From: a virus
Length of the DNA: 49,600 nucleotides
IMG/VR virus record: IMGVR_UViG_3300030099_006443
Span: 1-49,600 of that record
Strand: one strand, 5' to 3'
The notes below the pieces were generated by a model. It searched no databases. It was not told where the DNA came from and saw only the letters and a list, made by a program, of their open reading frames with translations. Made by a program: the position numbers and the translations under genes. The stretch's first letter is position 1, and each line of letters starts with the position of its first letter. Shown piece by piece: positions 7,162 through 16,538 of the stretch.

Positions 7162-8055
7162 TCACGCTTTAGAGTCGCCACCGGTATCGGAAAGCGACCG
7201 AAGAAGTTGATCAGAAGTCCAGTCACGCAACTGGCCTTCAACGTCACCGAAGGACTTGCCCTTAGTATCAGGCAACTTAACAGGGTCCTTGCGGTACAAG
7301 TTCTCGGTCTGCTCCGCCGTTTCCGAGACACGTCCAATCTTGGAAGTATCGCCGATTACCGTGAGCATATCCTTGGCAACCTTGGTTGCCGCTTTATTCA
7401 CCTCTTCCCCAACCCAAGCATCTTCAAAAGATCCGGCGTGGTTTCGTCGTTGACGAAGGTTTTCAAGGGCCTGAGCCCTGACTCTCTCCGTCAGACTTTC
7501 CTTTGCCGCATCAAGATCCGTGCCTTCACGATTGGCATTAAGCCAATCCATCAATACTTTCCCATCTGAAGCCCGATCAAGTGCAGTAGAAACTTCTTTT
7601 TCCATATTTTGTTGAAGAAGTTGTGCACGAACACGAAGAAGTTCTTCGTTTGTTCGGTTTGAGTTTTGAAGAGCTTCTTGAGCCAGAGGCTCTTGTATAG
7701 GTTCAGAAGGAGTTTGTTCTTCAGTCATTTCAGGTTTCTCATCGTAAATTTTCAGCCACTCTTCTACTTGTTGGGGAGAGTAATTTGATGCTAAAAGAAT
7801 GCTTTTAGCGTCTCTCTTTTTAACTTCAGGATCAGTATCTGGATTCATGAGCCTCATTGTGGCATCACGAAAACCTTCGAGGTTCTCCACGTTTTCACGC
7901 ATGAGGTCATAGTTTTTGACCTTTTCAGCCAGTTCCGTAGCGGAATATTCTTCTCCCCCTACTGAGATCTTTTGATCAAGATCAATCGGTTCGGGGGTTT
8001 CCGGGGTTTCCGTAACGGGGGCTTCTGTAGTAACTTCGTTAGTTTCTTCCGACAT
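7162..8055 (-). CDS. Scaffold-like protein
   Basis: A protein of 297 residues with a very acidic, Thr/Pro/Glu-rich start (EETNEVTTEAPVTETPETPE) and then long charged helices. This composition and its place between portal and capsid genes are typical of head-assembly scaffolds that are lost or cleaved after assembly. No protease motif is seen. The ATG at 8055 overlaps the end of the portal gene by 17 bases. Confidence 0.8.
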   Translation of the reverse strand: MSEETNEVTTEAPVTETPETPEPIDLDQKISVGGEEYSATELAEKVKNYDLMRENVENLEGFRDATMRLMNPDTDPEVKKRDAKSILLASNYSPQQVEEWLKIYDEKPEMTEEQTPSEPIQEPLAQEALQNSNRTNEELLRVRAQLLQQNMEKEVSTALDRASDGKVLMDWLNANREGTDLDAAKESLTERVRAQALENLRQRRNHAGSFEDAWVGEEVNKAATKVAKDMLTVIGDTSKIGRVSETAEQTENLYRKDPVKLPDTKGKSFGDVEGQLRDWTSDQLLRSLSDTGGDSKA

Positions 8056-10039
8056 TCATTGCTCCTTGAGTCATACCGGGACCGGGCTGCGGTCCTCTTT
8101 GTGGTGGTTGTTCCGCAAATATTGCTGCAGAATCTGGGTTAGGCACCATCGCAGGCAATGATGCACCCATGAATTGAATTAATGATTCACGATACTTTTT
8201 AAACTCATCAACAACAAGAGGGTCAGCCTTTGTCATCAAAGGGCTAGACATAAATGAGGACAAGACCCTCAACTGCAATTCAGGACGACTTGTGTGGGGG
8301 GTAATGACCACTTGACCTGCATCAGTACCATTACCATACAACGTAAGGATATTTTGTACAACCTGCTCATATCCTGCCTGATCTTCGTCGATCCACATTG
8401 CAAAGTCAAGACCTTCTTTCAATGCAAACAACTTGAAGCCGTCAGGGTCCATGAGTCCCGACTGCAACATTTGAAGAGCTTCCTGCTTTCGGACAACCTC
8501 GGATCGAGGGTTAACTTGTTTTACCGCAAATGTGAGGTGAGCCACATTGGGGATAGGGTTGTTTTCGAACGAAATCTGACTTGAATCGAAATCCAAAACA
8601 GCACCAGCAAGGTTCAAATCAAACGCCTTGACTGGAATGGGTCGGGGCTTCAACACCAATTCACGACTGGCATTTGCAACCATACTCCTATACATCTTGC
8701 CAAAGGCTTGAACAACGCCCATGGTTGGATTGGTCATGGCTCGATTGATCTGCTCATCGAGGAACTGAAGTCCTGTTGCAGAGTCAACTCGACCCTTCTC
8801 AGCAATGAGATCCTGTACGGGATTGATTCCCTGCATCAACTGCTTAGCAAATGCTGCCGTCTTTCCGGGCACATCTCCCGCGTTATGGGGTGAAATCATG
8901 AAGGGACTGAACTTTTCGTTGAGAGGGTCTGGCTGGTATGAAATCATACGCAGTCCATTACCTACTTCTCGAAGCACAGATCTCTCATTGAATGATCCCT
9001 GCGGCATAACAACCACGCCATATCTGTCCATGTCCCGGATGTTGTTGAACAGAGACTTCAGCATCTTCTCCATCTCACGATTGATGGAGAAAAGGAGGTC
9101 AAAGAGACCTGCACCGTGGAAAGAACCATTTTCCATAAACCGAGAGAACCCAATAGGGCAATAGGTTTGTGTGGAAGAAAGATCTTGATCGTCAATCAAA
9201 TAGTCGCCCGAACAAATAATGTACCTTGAACAAGTGCCGCGAGGACCATCAATCCAAAGTTCTCGGACCCTTACAACTGTCATTGACTCGGAAGGCCCGG
9301 TGGTTGTAATAGGCCGATCATTGAACGGATTTACTGAAAGTTCGGGGTCGTAGGAATCCGATGGGTCTTCGAGAGAATCACCAACTTGAATGTCGTAATA
9401 CTCGCAGTCTTCAAGATTGTTCTTGACCCTCTTGCCAAACTTATCAATCAGAGTCTCAAGGGGAACAATCCGCTGTCTAATTATCCCTGCTTGTTTTGTA
9501 TAGTCTTGCCCAAGAGAGGGGAAGGGTAGAAGTTCTTTGGGGTGAATGACTTCGAGGTCGGCAGTGAGTCCAATTGTTTCGTGGTCAAGGATGTGACCTT
9601 GAATACCGCAGGACCCCAACGAGGTGAATATATGAGCAAACTTCGTGGAAATCTCTGCAATCTGTTCGTCCGAAACCAAGGAATCAGCAAGAAGTTGAGC
9701 TGTTGCTCTTTGGCGAATCATAGGAAGACTGGTTCCAGTCCTCATGATCTTGGGCCGAAGGTCCATAGAAGAAAGCCGGGCAGAAGCACGGTCAATCGCT
9801 GACATCATCTCCTGACTCTGAAACTCCAGATTCCCTTCCTCGTCAAGATAGTGGGGGGATAGGTGACCAGATTCAGGGTTAAAAACATCAAATCGACGCA
9901 TACCGTTTAGGTAGTAGTACGTCAAAAGCCAAGTAACCCTTCTATAAGACAGACGGGAGATTTCTTTTTCGGCGTGTTCTCTTACAACTTGACAGATTTC
10001 ACGCTTATTCTTCGGGAGTTTGAACTTCTGGTGTGACAT
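8039..10039 (-). CDS. Portal protein
   Basis: A protein of 666 residues located between terminase and scaffold. Size and long helical segments (for example REMEKMLKSLFNNIRDMDRY) fit the 12-fold portal ring through which DNA is packaged. The C-terminus is Pro/Gln/Gly-rich (PPQRGPQPGPGMTQG). I identify it mainly by position and length; a podovirus-type portal is likely. Confidence 0.85.
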   Translation of the reverse strand: MSHQKFKLPKNKREICQVVREHAEKEISRLSYRRVTWLLTYYYLNGMRRFDVFNPESGHLSPHYLDEEGNLEFQSQEMMSAIDRASARLSSMDLRPKIMRTGTSLPMIRQRATAQLLADSLVSDEQIAEISTKFAHIFTSLGSCGIQGHILDHETIGLTADLEVIHPKELLPFPSLGQDYTKQAGIIRQRIVPLETLIDKFGKRVKNNLEDCEYYDIQVGDSLEDPSDSYDPELSVNPFNDRPITTTGPSESMTVVRVRELWIDGPRGTCSRYIICSGDYLIDDQDLSSTQTYCPIGFSRFMENGSFHGAGLFDLLFSINREMEKMLKSLFNNIRDMDRYGVVVMPQGSFNERSVLREVGNGLRMISYQPDPLNEKFSPFMISPHNAGDVPGKTAAFAKQLMQGINPVQDLIAEKGRVDSATGLQFLDEQINRAMTNPTMGVVQAFGKMYRSMVANASRELVLKPRPIPVKAFDLNLAGAVLDFDSSQISFENNPIPNVAHLTFAVKQVNPRSEVVRKQEALQMLQSGLMDPDGFKLFALKEGLDFAMWIDEDQAGYEQVVQNILTLYGNGTDAGQVVITPHTSRPELQLRVLSSFMSSPLMTKADPLVVDEFKKYRESLIQFMGASLPAMVPNPDSAAIFAEQPPQRGPQPGPGMTQGAMNVGRN

Positions 10040-10301
10040 TAGGACGTTCCTTGGCGGCTACACCGCCGGGCTTCCAGTGAGAGGGTACATCTAAAGGATC
10101 GAACATTACGTCCTTAAAGTTCATATTCCCCCCACTAACGGGTGGGGTTTCTACTGGAATATCGGTATTACGTGGGTGCGAATAATAGGCTCTTGCCATT
10201 GCTTCATAAAGAAAATAAGGAATTGTGACCGGTTGGTTAGCGGGATTAGACCCGACTTCCTCCGTCAGGTGGTGCATCTGCGGCTCTTGCGAGGAGTTCA
10301 T
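10005..10301 (-). CDS. Small gene between large terminase and portal
   Basis: About 98 residues if started at 10301; ATGs at 10340 and 10277 are alternatives and none has a good ribosome site. It overlaps the end of the terminase gene and the start of the portal gene. The middle (TIPYFLYEAMARAYYSHPRN) looks structured and the rest is Pro-rich. No family recognised. Small genes here often encode packaging or head-completion helpers. Confidence 0.6.
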   Translation of the reverse strand: MNSSQEPQMHHLTEEVGSNPANQPVTIPYFLYEAMARAYYSHPRNTDIPVETPPVSGGNMNFKDVMFDPLDVPSHWKPGGVAAKERPNVTPEVQTPEE

Positions 10302-12186
10302 TGACAAAATCCGGTGATATGTTTTGGAGTTTGTAGGCAAGAGGAGTCCCTACATCATCTACCAACTCCCCGTCCAGAAGACGCTCTTCTGTAGTTCGAT
10401 CATCTTCAATGTTTTCTGGGTTACGATTTACACGACCTTTGAGGATATTACCTGACATTGAGATTGTGTCTAGGTGATCATCCTTGGCAAGACCGCCATC
10501 AGCCACTTCAGGGTTGAACTGCTCAATCTGATCAAACAACATTGACCAATGGCGATCCATTCTTTTCTCAAGTGGAAACTTGATAAGTCCGTTTTCAAAC
10601 CGGAATTGAAGAGCACCAATTCGAGCAGATTTAGAGATCATCCCAACCTTGAGAGGCACGATTTTTGGCATGTGGGCAACTCCAAACATATCAGTTGCTC
10701 GTTGCTTCACCAAACTGTCAAGGTTTTGATAGAGAGCAATGCTCTGGCGGACCACTTCAGGATGGATTGAAGGAACCTGCCACTTGTCTGCAATCTCAAA
10801 AATGTTCTTGATGAGGGTGTTTTCATCACACTGAGCCCCCCAAATATCCAACACAAACAGTTCGTTGTCGGGGGTGGCTGCCATAACGGTGCAGACCTTG
10901 AAGTCTGAGTCACCTGTAGAAGTCCATGACGTATCAACCGTCATAAACATCCAAGAGTCACGAAGAAAATCACAAATAGGCATCGACTTCGTGTTGCCTT
11001 CAAGGTCCTTCCAATTGATGAGCGTTGATGATTCACGGGGACTCAATCCATAAGCAGCATCAACCGATGAAAGCCACCATCTGTGTGAGTCATCAAGTTC
11101 AGGGAAGAATTGATCTTCGCTAGAGCCGGGGTCAGCCATGTACTCAGATGAAAAGTTAGCAGAACCAATCTGCTCCTTGATTTCCTCAAGGCTGATACGT
11201 TCTTTGAGTCGAGGGTCTTCTTCTTTTTGCTTACGATCTACCGGCCACATTTCAGGCCAACAAGAAATCAACTTGTCTTGCTTATCCTTATATGCAGCCT
11301 TGATGATCATTCGGGACCAGTGGTCAAACCGGGGATCACGAGCCTTCAGGCCAAGTTCTGATTCTTGAGTCTCCATGGCGTACCACGCATAGTGGCGGCG
11401 ACTCACAAAGGTCGCCAGCCATCGAAGGCTTGTGCCGGGGCGAGTAATCATCGGCATGACAACCTTAAACAGCAAAGTATCCATGTAGGATCTAAGGACC
11501 GACATGGAAGTAGATGCTCTGGGATCGTACTCGGGGTCATCAAGGACGTAGCATCTGGGACGGCCACCACGCTGCCGTGACTCTGACGAGATCGCCCGGA
11601 ACCAAGATCCATTCTTCAAGTACATCAACTCGATACCAAACGATGCTTCGCCACGACGTGGCACAATCCGATTGTCGTCAAATTCAGGTGCCCAATCATC
11701 AAAGATGCGAGAGTTCTGTTGGAACTGAGTCTTGATGATTTGACCAGTCTGTTTTGCGTTGTCGTTGGTTGATGTTGCGTAGATAAAGGAGTAACCGGGC
11801 CTCGTTAACATTTGAAGGAGGATGGACTTACGAATGCAGTTGGACTTGGCAAACCCTCGGGGTGCGATGGCAATGGACGCTCGGTTCTGTGCCCACTCTT
11901 TGTAAATACCAAGGTGCCCGTCCGGTAGAGGTACGGGATCCTCGTCGTAAAACATGGGGTTAAAATCGTCTGCTTCATCTGGACAAAGATACCAATGATC
12001 GAAAAACAACATGGATCCAATAAAACGATCCGCCTTGTCTTGCGGACTCGTTACAGGAACCAGCCATTGACGGCAGGCATTGACGCGGGCTTCTCTTTGC
12101 CCGTCTTCCGTCAACTCCATGTAATCATGAGGAAGAGGAAACAGTTCGTTTCCTTCTTCTCTTGTTTCAATCCTTTTTATTCTCAT
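10246..12186 (-). CDS. terL: Terminase large subunit (packaging ATPase and nuclease)
   Basis: A protein of 646 residues from the ATG at 12186. The ATPase half has a Walker A-like loop APRGFAKS (residues 108-115) and a Walker B CYVLDDPE (about 212-219), followed by coupling-type sequence. The C-terminal RNase H-like nuclease is suggested by MTVDTS and AKDDHLD acidic motifs. It cuts concatemeric DNA and pumps it into the procapsid through the portal. The start overlaps the upstream gene by 20 bases. An alternative start 12 codons upstream adds a non-typical leader. Confidence 0.95.
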   Translation of the reverse strand: MRIKRIETREEGNELFPLPHDYMELTEDGQREARVNACRQWLVPVTSPQDKADRFIGSMLFFDHWYLCPDEADDFNPMFYDEDPVPLPDGHLGIYKEWAQNRASIAIAPRGFAKSNCIRKSILLQMLTRPGYSFIYATSTNDNAKQTGQIIKTQFQQNSRIFDDWAPEFDDNRIVPRRGEASFGIELMYLKNGSWFRAISSESRQRGGRPRCYVLDDPEYDPRASTSMSVLRSYMDTLLFKVVMPMITRPGTSLRWLATFVSRRHYAWYAMETQESELGLKARDPRFDHWSRMIIKAAYKDKQDKLISCWPEMWPVDRKQKEEDPRLKERISLEEIKEQIGSANFSSEYMADPGSSEDQFFPELDDSHRWWLSSVDAAYGLSPRESSTLINWKDLEGNTKSMPICDFLRDSWMFMTVDTSWTSTGDSDFKVCTVMAATPDNELFVLDIWGAQCDENTLIKNIFEIADKWQVPSIHPEVVRQSIALYQNLDSLVKQRATDMFGVAHMPKIVPLKVGMISKSARIGALQFRFENGLIKFPLEKRMDRHWSMLFDQIEQFNPEVADGGLAKDDHLDTISMSGNILKGRVNRNPENIEDDRTTEERLLDGELVDDVGTPLAYKLQNISPDFVNELLARAADAPPDGGSRV

Positions 12187-12466
12187 GCAGAGTACCACCC
12201 CCCAACATTTCCACTGTAGCAACTCGACCCATAGTAGCTACAAATGAGATGGGGTTGTGCTTTACCATAGAATGCTTGTAGATCGAATCCCAAATACGAA
12301 AGAAGTTCTTAGTGGGTTGATCTTTATCAATAAAGTAACTATAGATCAACGCACCAAATCTTTCTCGGGTTCCAACAACCCCATCAATATCGCTAATCGC
12401 TAAGTCGAATAGTACCTGACCCGCCGATCTCGCCATTCCCATGGGGCCTGTCTGCTTCATCTGCAT
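12167..12466 (-). CDS. Small packaging-module gene between the terminase subunits
   Basis: About 99 residues from the ATG at 12466, which has GGAAGAG about 8-10 bases upstream. The frame is also open to 12589, but that part overlaps the small terminase in another frame and looks like a shadow. The body (GQVLFDLAISDIDGVVGTRE, then FRIWDSIYKHSMVKHNPISF) is helical. It overlaps both neighbours, so tight coupling with packaging genes is likely. Function unknown. Confidence 0.65.
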   Translation of the reverse strand: MQMKQTGPMGMARSAGQVLFDLAISDIDGVVGTRERFGALIYSYFIDKDQPTKNFFRIWDSIYKHSMVKHNPISFVATMGRVATVEMLGGGTLHENKKD

Positions 12467-12854
12467 CAGAATCTCTTCCTGCTGGGGGGAGATACTGGGC
12501 TGCAAAGTCGGGTTTTTCCGGGAGGTTTGAACGGTGCGTTGTGGCTTTGAGGTTCGAGAGTAACTTTTGGTTGCGGGTGATTCGGACACTCTTGTTGCCC
12601 TCCTTGTCTGTTTGCGTGAACTCTTGAGTGGTAATCAAACCGTTTGCTTTAGCCACCTCATTGAGGACACGACGAAGTTGGTTGTGGGCTCGGAGTGCAA
12701 TCTTAGCATCTGGATCTCTCATGTGTTGTATGAGAGTAGAAACTTCTTCCTCAATACTAAATGAGTTCATCTCCAATGCTTTTGCCGCGGCATCAGCATC
12801 AAAGAAAGACAACACCTTACCCGAGTCTCCTTGGTGTTCCCACTGTGCTTCCAT
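12393..12854 (-). CDS. terS: Terminase small subunit candidate
   Basis: A protein of 153 residues from an ATG with AAGG just upstream. It is helical and charged (SIEEEVSTLIQHMRDPDAKI, ALRAHNQLRRVLNEVAKANG), then has a beta-like stretch (TTQEFTQTDKEGNKSVRI). Length and position before the large terminase fit the DNA-recognition subunit. The last 25 residues overlap the next gene in another frame. The call is from context, since small terminases are poorly conserved. Confidence 0.7.
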   Translation of the reverse strand: MEAQWEHQGDSGKVLSFFDADAAAKALEMNSFSIEEEVSTLIQHMRDPDAKIALRAHNQLRRVLNEVAKANGLITTQEFTQTDKEGNKSVRITRNQKLLSNLKATTHRSNLPEKPDFAAQYLPPAGRDSDADEADRPHGNGEIGGSGTIRLSD

Positions 12855-12855
12855 A

Positions 12856-14220
12856 TTACCTTGATTCCTTAAGTGCAGCAGCAATAGCAAGAAGCGGTAG
12901 CGACTTGATAGATCTAATTCTAGGAGTTCGCCCCTTGGACAAAAGTCTTTGTCTCAACTCAAGTGCTTCTCTTTCTTTAGCGTATTGAGAGGCTGCTTTT
13001 TGTATTTGATTTGGAGACTTGCCCTTGACAACGGGCTTATCTTTTACCTTGTTTGCTTCTCGAACAAGCCTACGCCTCTTTGCTTCCGCCATGTTTTGCA
13101 TTTCTTCAGAGGCTTTCGGTGAAACTGAAGTTTCACGATACTGTTTTCGAAGTCTTTCAAGTGCCGTCTTTGTTTGCTTATCCGTTCTTCCAAATGCAGA
13201 AAGGAACTCAGGACTACTCAACAAAGCCCCCAGCTTCGGGTTGAATCTTGCCTTTTCGAAAAGACTCGCCGCACCAATGTAACGAACAGCAGTACCTCCG
13301 TCTTTTGCAAGAACTGTTTTTCCTACAGCCTTACTCAACCTGTTCAAACTATCTTTTGTAAATTTAAGAGGCTTTCCGGTCTTGACGTTTCTTCGGGTAA
13401 TTTCAAATGCGCTTGCAGCCTTGCCTGTTTGCGGAGTAAATACAAACTCCGAGTAATTACCTTGGTCAACAATACGGAACGAACCTCGTTTCTTCAAATC
13501 AGCAACTCTTTGCTGCCTTCTTCCTGTTTCGTCTGTTTTAAATGTTCCAATCGCAGGGACTTCTTTCTTTCCTATGAGGTCTTCGGACTTGTGAATCTTT
13601 TCAGACTCAGGTACAAGTCGAGGAATTTCTCTACGCTGTCTTTGCTCAACAGCAAACTGCTCACGAAGATCTTCAACTCTCTTCTTTGCAGCAGTTTCGT
13701 CAAGACCTGAATCAACCAGTTCTTGAATAAAGTCTTGTTCTATTACAAGCATGTCCTTCTGAGAAAGGTTTCTTACTTGAGCTAACTTTTCAAGCTTTGT
13801 TCCCCCCACTACTTCGGATGCACGGGGAGCATCTCGAAGGAATGCTTGCTTAAGAAGACGTTGGTTTTTTGCAGATTGTTCTTGGGGAATCAAGACTTCT
13901 GACTTAAGAGGACCCTTAATTGATTCAGGCAATTCTTCAAGAGCCCTTCGCTCAAGATCGGCAGGAACATTTCTTCCACGCCTTACTGCTTCCGCAAGTT
14001 CTTCGATGGCGGAAAGAGGATCACCCTTTGGAATTTTCGCTTTTCGTATTCGTTTGCTTTTTCCGCCCTTTTTAGTTTTAGGGGCAATATCTCCTATTTG
14101 AGACATAACAGCAATGTCGTCAACCCCTCTACCCGATTCTTCTAAAAGAAGAATTAGTTGATTCAAAGTATCGTCAAGGTCAGGGCGGACAATTTTTAAA
14201 TTTGGTTTTTTCTTAGCCAT
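12856..14220 (-). CDS. Large basic coiled-coil protein, first gene of the late block
   Basis: A protein of about 454 residues (ATG at 14220; a TTG at 14232 would add four residues). It is rich in Lys, Arg, Glu and Ala with long helices and several basic patches (KKGGKSKRIRKAKIPK). No enzyme motif seen. It is the first gene of the late block, directly downstream of the divergent promoter region and upstream of terminase. A virion DNA-binding or assembly role is possible but not shown. Confidence 0.75.
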   Translation of the reverse strand: MAKKKPNLKIVRPDLDDTLNQLILLLEESGRGVDDIAVMSQIGDIAPKTKKGGKSKRIRKAKIPKGDPLSAIEELAEAVRRGRNVPADLERRALEELPESIKGPLKSEVLIPQEQSAKNQRLLKQAFLRDAPRASEVVGGTKLEKLAQVRNLSQKDMLVIEQDFIQELVDSGLDETAAKKRVEDLREQFAVEQRQRREIPRLVPESEKIHKSEDLIGKKEVPAIGTFKTDETGRRQQRVADLKKRGSFRIVDQGNYSEFVFTPQTGKAASAFEITRRNVKTGKPLKFTKDSLNRLSKAVGKTVLAKDGGTAVRYIGAASLFEKARFNPKLGALLSSPEFLSAFGRTDKQTKTALERLRKQYRETSVSPKASEEMQNMAEAKRRRLVREANKVKDKPVVKGKSPNQIQKAASQYAKEREALELRQRLLSKGRTPRIRSIKSLPLLAIAAALKESR

Positions 14221-14240
14221 TGTCTTACTCAATGCTCTTC

Positions 14241-14269
14241 ACTGTAAATTATTACTGTTTTGTTTTCAA
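14241..14269 (-). promoter_or_regulatory. Candidate sigma70-type late promoter
   Basis: On the minus strand a -35 TTGAAA (14264-14269) is followed after 17 bases by TACAGT (14241-14246). Transcription would start near 14234, just before the first late gene. The -10 box matches the consensus at four of six positions. This is the only sizeable gap ahead of the whole minus block, so a promoter is needed here. Confidence 0.45.
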
Positions 14270-14281
14270 TTGAACCAATGT

Positions 14282-14310
14282 TTGCGTCATTGAAGGGTAA
14301 TCGGTATAAT
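14282..14310 (+). promoter_or_regulatory. Candidate sigma70-type early promoter
   Basis: TTGCGT (14282-14287), 17 bases, then a perfect TATAAT (14305-14310), pointing toward the helicase gene. Transcription would start near 14317, leaving a leader of about 110 bases. It faces away from the minus-strand candidate, making 14221-14426 a divergent control region. Confidence 0.6.
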
Positions 14311-14426
14311 TGCCAGACACGCAAGACTGCATATTCTTGCGGATTATTTGTACGTTTAGAGGAGCATATAAAGAGTTTGTTGGAATTCTTGGCATACGCA
14401 TTTAACTTTTACTGGAGTATTTCATC

Positions 14427-15815
14427 ATGACTAACCGGACGCAATCACCTACTCTCGCGTCCCCTGAGCCTATGCAGGTAGCACGCTTCCTGCTGAACAC
14501 AAGATTCTCCACTCCAAATAATCGAAACGGATTGTGGTATTGGCGTGGTAATTTTTACGAGTGGTATGCAGAAAAATGGCAAACTCGTGATATTGAATGG
14601 GTTGAAAGTACCCTTTGGGTAGCCCTTGAGAACGAAACATTTCAACAAGCAACTCAAAATGGACAGAGACAGACTCGATACGCCCCATCTATTGAGAAAG
14701 TGAGAGGCGTTCTTAGAGCTCTTCAAGCGTTGCAAACATTGCCACATGAGAAGAGTCCTGTTTGGCTGACCGCACCTAAAACTAAAGAATGCAGAAGTCT
14801 TGTTTCATTTCAAGATATGGTGCTTGACGCTAAAGATGGTAGCAAGTTTTCTAGGGATGAGACATTTTTTGACCCTCATGTATTGCCTGTTAATTTTGAT
14901 CCTTCCGCAAAATGTCCAACGTGGCATCGTTGTTTAAAAGAATGGAGCGGAGAAGACCCTGAATGGTCAAAGTTGCTTCAGAGGATGTTTGGTTATTGCT
15001 TATTGCCACACCGGGACTACGCCAAGTGGTTCCTTATGTACGGTAAGATCCGTGGAGGCAAAGGCACAATCATGTCTGTGCTTAAAGCTCTTCTTGGCGA
15101 AGGCTATATGGGTACTTGTTTAGAGGATATCGCAAGCCAGTTTGGGCTTTGGGGCATTGAACAGGCGAAGGTGATGGCAATCAATGAAGTATCAGAGATT
15201 TCAAATCGTGAAGGCGAAGCCGCATGTCGAGTCATTAAGTCGATTGTTGGCAGGGACCCCATCTCAATTAACCGGAAGTTTGAGCAACCGCTTAGGAACG
15301 TGGTCGTGGACTCCGTCCCGATCATGCAGTCCAATGAAATCCCCAAACTCCCCAACAAGGGGCTCGGGTTGTCTGGGAAAATGGTGCTTTTACCCTTCAC
15401 AGTAAGTTTTTTAGGCCGTGAAAACTACCGTCTAGCTGAAGAGTTAATGTCAGAATTGCCCGGTATTGCATACTGGGCATGGCAAGGTGCAAGGGCATTG
15501 GAAGAAGAGGAAGACTCAAAGAAGAAGTTCCCCATGCCCGAAGGTTCAAATGCCCTGATTGAAGAGTACCACACCGTCAACAACCCAATTGATGAGTTTT
15601 TGAATGCTCGTTTTGAGGTTCGAGAATCGGGGTTTGTTAGTTCAGACGTTCTGTTCCACCATTGGAAGGAATGGAGCAAGGGCCTCCGTGTCTCCCCACT
15701 TAGCCAGAACCAATTGGTCTACAAGTTGGTACAGGAAACCACTTGGGACCTAAAGAGGACTCGTATTGGCGGGGGCGGCAAACGAGGGCTTAGAGGGCTT
15801 AGTCTCAAGGGTTAG
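14427..15815 (+). CDS. SF3 helicase of the P4/D5 primase-helicase family (helicase part only)
   Basis: A protein of 462 residues. A D5-type N-terminal region is followed by a Walker A loop GKIRGGKGT (residues 206-214), a Walker B-like KVMAINE (about 248-254) and a later IMQSNEIP segment, the pattern of phage and plasmid P4-family SF3 helicases. Full-length members are often 700-800 residues with a catalytic primase domain at the front; none is visible here. It probably unwinds DNA at the origin. It is the first plus-strand gene and lies next to an array of short repeats. The ATG at 14427 is the first in frame. Confidence 0.9.
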   Translation: MTNRTQSPTLASPEPMQVARFLLNTRFSTPNNRNGLWYWRGNFYEWYAEKWQTRDIEWVESTLWVALENETFQQATQNGQRQTRYAPSIEKVRGVLRALQALQTLPHEKSPVWLTAPKTKECRSLVSFQDMVLDAKDGSKFSRDETFFDPHVLPVNFDPSAKCPTWHRCLKEWSGEDPEWSKLLQRMFGYCLLPHRDYAKWFLMYGKIRGGKGTIMSVLKALLGEGYMGTCLEDIASQFGLWGIEQAKVMAINEVSEISNREGEAACRVIKSIVGRDPISINRKFEQPLRNVVVDSVPIMQSNEIPKLPNKGLGLSGKMVLLPFTVSFLGRENYRLAEELMSELPGIAYWAWQGARALEEEEDSKKKFPMPEGSNALIEEYHTVNNPIDEFLNARFEVRESGFVSSDVLFHHWKEWSKGLRVSPLSQNQLVYKLVQETTWDLKRTRIGGGGKRGLRGLSLKG

Positions 15816-15819
15816 GTGC

Positions 15820-16059
15820 GTACCAGACGTACCACAGGTGTACCATATCTGTAGGTGGATGTGGTACACCGTAACCCCTTTGTTTATAGAACATTACATT
15901 ATTTGTACCAGACGTACCATACTTAGACATATTAAGTGGGGTATAAGGGTAGGTATATAATGCCCACAGGTATGGCACATGTGGTACATGTGGTACAAAC
16001 AAGGCTGACGGTAGCAAAAACGCCAATATGGGCGTACCACATTTGTACCAGACGTACCA
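15820..16059. repeat. GTACCA repeat cluster, candidate replication origin
   Basis: The 15-base word GTACCAGACGTACCA occurs exactly three times (15820, 15905, 16045). The hexamer GTACCA or its complement TGGTAC occurs 11 times in 240 bases (forward at 15820, 15829, 15840, 15905, 15914, 16034, 16045, 16054; reverse at 15862, 15982, 15991). GGTGTACCA at 15837-15845 and TGGTACACC at 15862-15870 form an inverted repeat. AT-rich stretches lie between. No gene fits here. Iterons beside a helicase gene suggest an origin, but operator sites for a regulator are equally possible. Confidence 0.85.
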
Positions 16060-16093
16060 GAGCAAAAAATTTTGATACGGAAAGGGTCTTTCT

Positions 16094-16246
16094 CTGTTGT
16101 TAACAACAGCCACCGAGGGGCCACGGGGGGGTACCCAACACACCCCACCCTAGACACATCTACCGTATCACTACCTCTAACGCCTACTCAGTCTAACAAG
16201 TACCCCTGTTGCCCCCTTCCTTCGTCAGGGGGGACAACAGTTGTCC
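16094..16246. promoter_or_regulatory. Two palindromes and an intergenic hairpin upstream of 16281
   Basis: CTGTTGTTAACAACAG at 16094-16109 is a perfect 16-base palindrome. GGACAACAGTTGTCC at 16232-16246 is a second one with 7-base arms; both share the CAACAG half-site. Just before the second, 16208-16238 can form an imperfect hairpin with the loop sequence CCTTCGTC, shared with later hairpins at 17347 and 17754. These could be operators for a phage repressor-like protein. The rest of the 15816-16280 gap shows nothing else. Confidence 0.6.
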
Positions 16247-16280
16247 TCTCTAATCATTGTTCTCTTTGGAGTTCCTTCCA

Positions 16281-16538
16281 ATGCGTGAAGTTACCGAAAC
16301 CCGTTACGTCGCTGACCTGCTCCTGACCACCAACACCCCCAAGTCAAGGGAGGTGCAAACCCAATACGGTGCCAAAACGATCAAGGAGTTCGACCTCAAG
16401 GACAGCGTCGTAAAAATCAACGACGAGGACTGGGAGTTCAACGTCTGGACCCCCAAGGACGGCAAGCCCAAGATCAGCCTTCAGCGATGGGTGAACAACT
16501 TTGAAGCAAACGCGGAAACCGCAGACGAAATCGTCTGA
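16281..16538 (+). CDS. Small early protein of unknown function
   Basis: A protein of 85 residues starting MREVTETRYVADLLLTTNT, highly charged, ending acidic (AETADEIV). TTGGAG lies upstream of the ATG at 16281. It is followed at once by a classic intrinsic terminator, so it probably forms a separate, strongly expressed transcript. No family recognised. Confidence 0.8.
   Translation: MREVTETRYVADLLLTTNTPKSREVQTQYGAKTIKEFDLKDSVVKINDEDWEFNVWTPKDGKPKISLQRWVNNFEANAETADEIV

Noticed and set aside
5411-7210. Several plus-strand frames opposite the capsid gene
   Set aside because: They are antisense shadows caused by strong codon bias of the capsid gene, without ribosome sites.
12467-12589. N-terminal extension of the gene between terminase subunits
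   Set aside because: It overlaps small terminase in another frame, and an ATG at 12466 has a proper ribosome site.
15820-16059. CRISPR array
   Set aside because: Repeats are only 6-15 bases, occur in both orientations and have irregular spacing.
15805-16143. Minus-strand frame with WYVWYK repeats
   Set aside because: The repeats are translations of the GTACCA iterons; there is no good start, and it is isolated and opposite to its neighbours.
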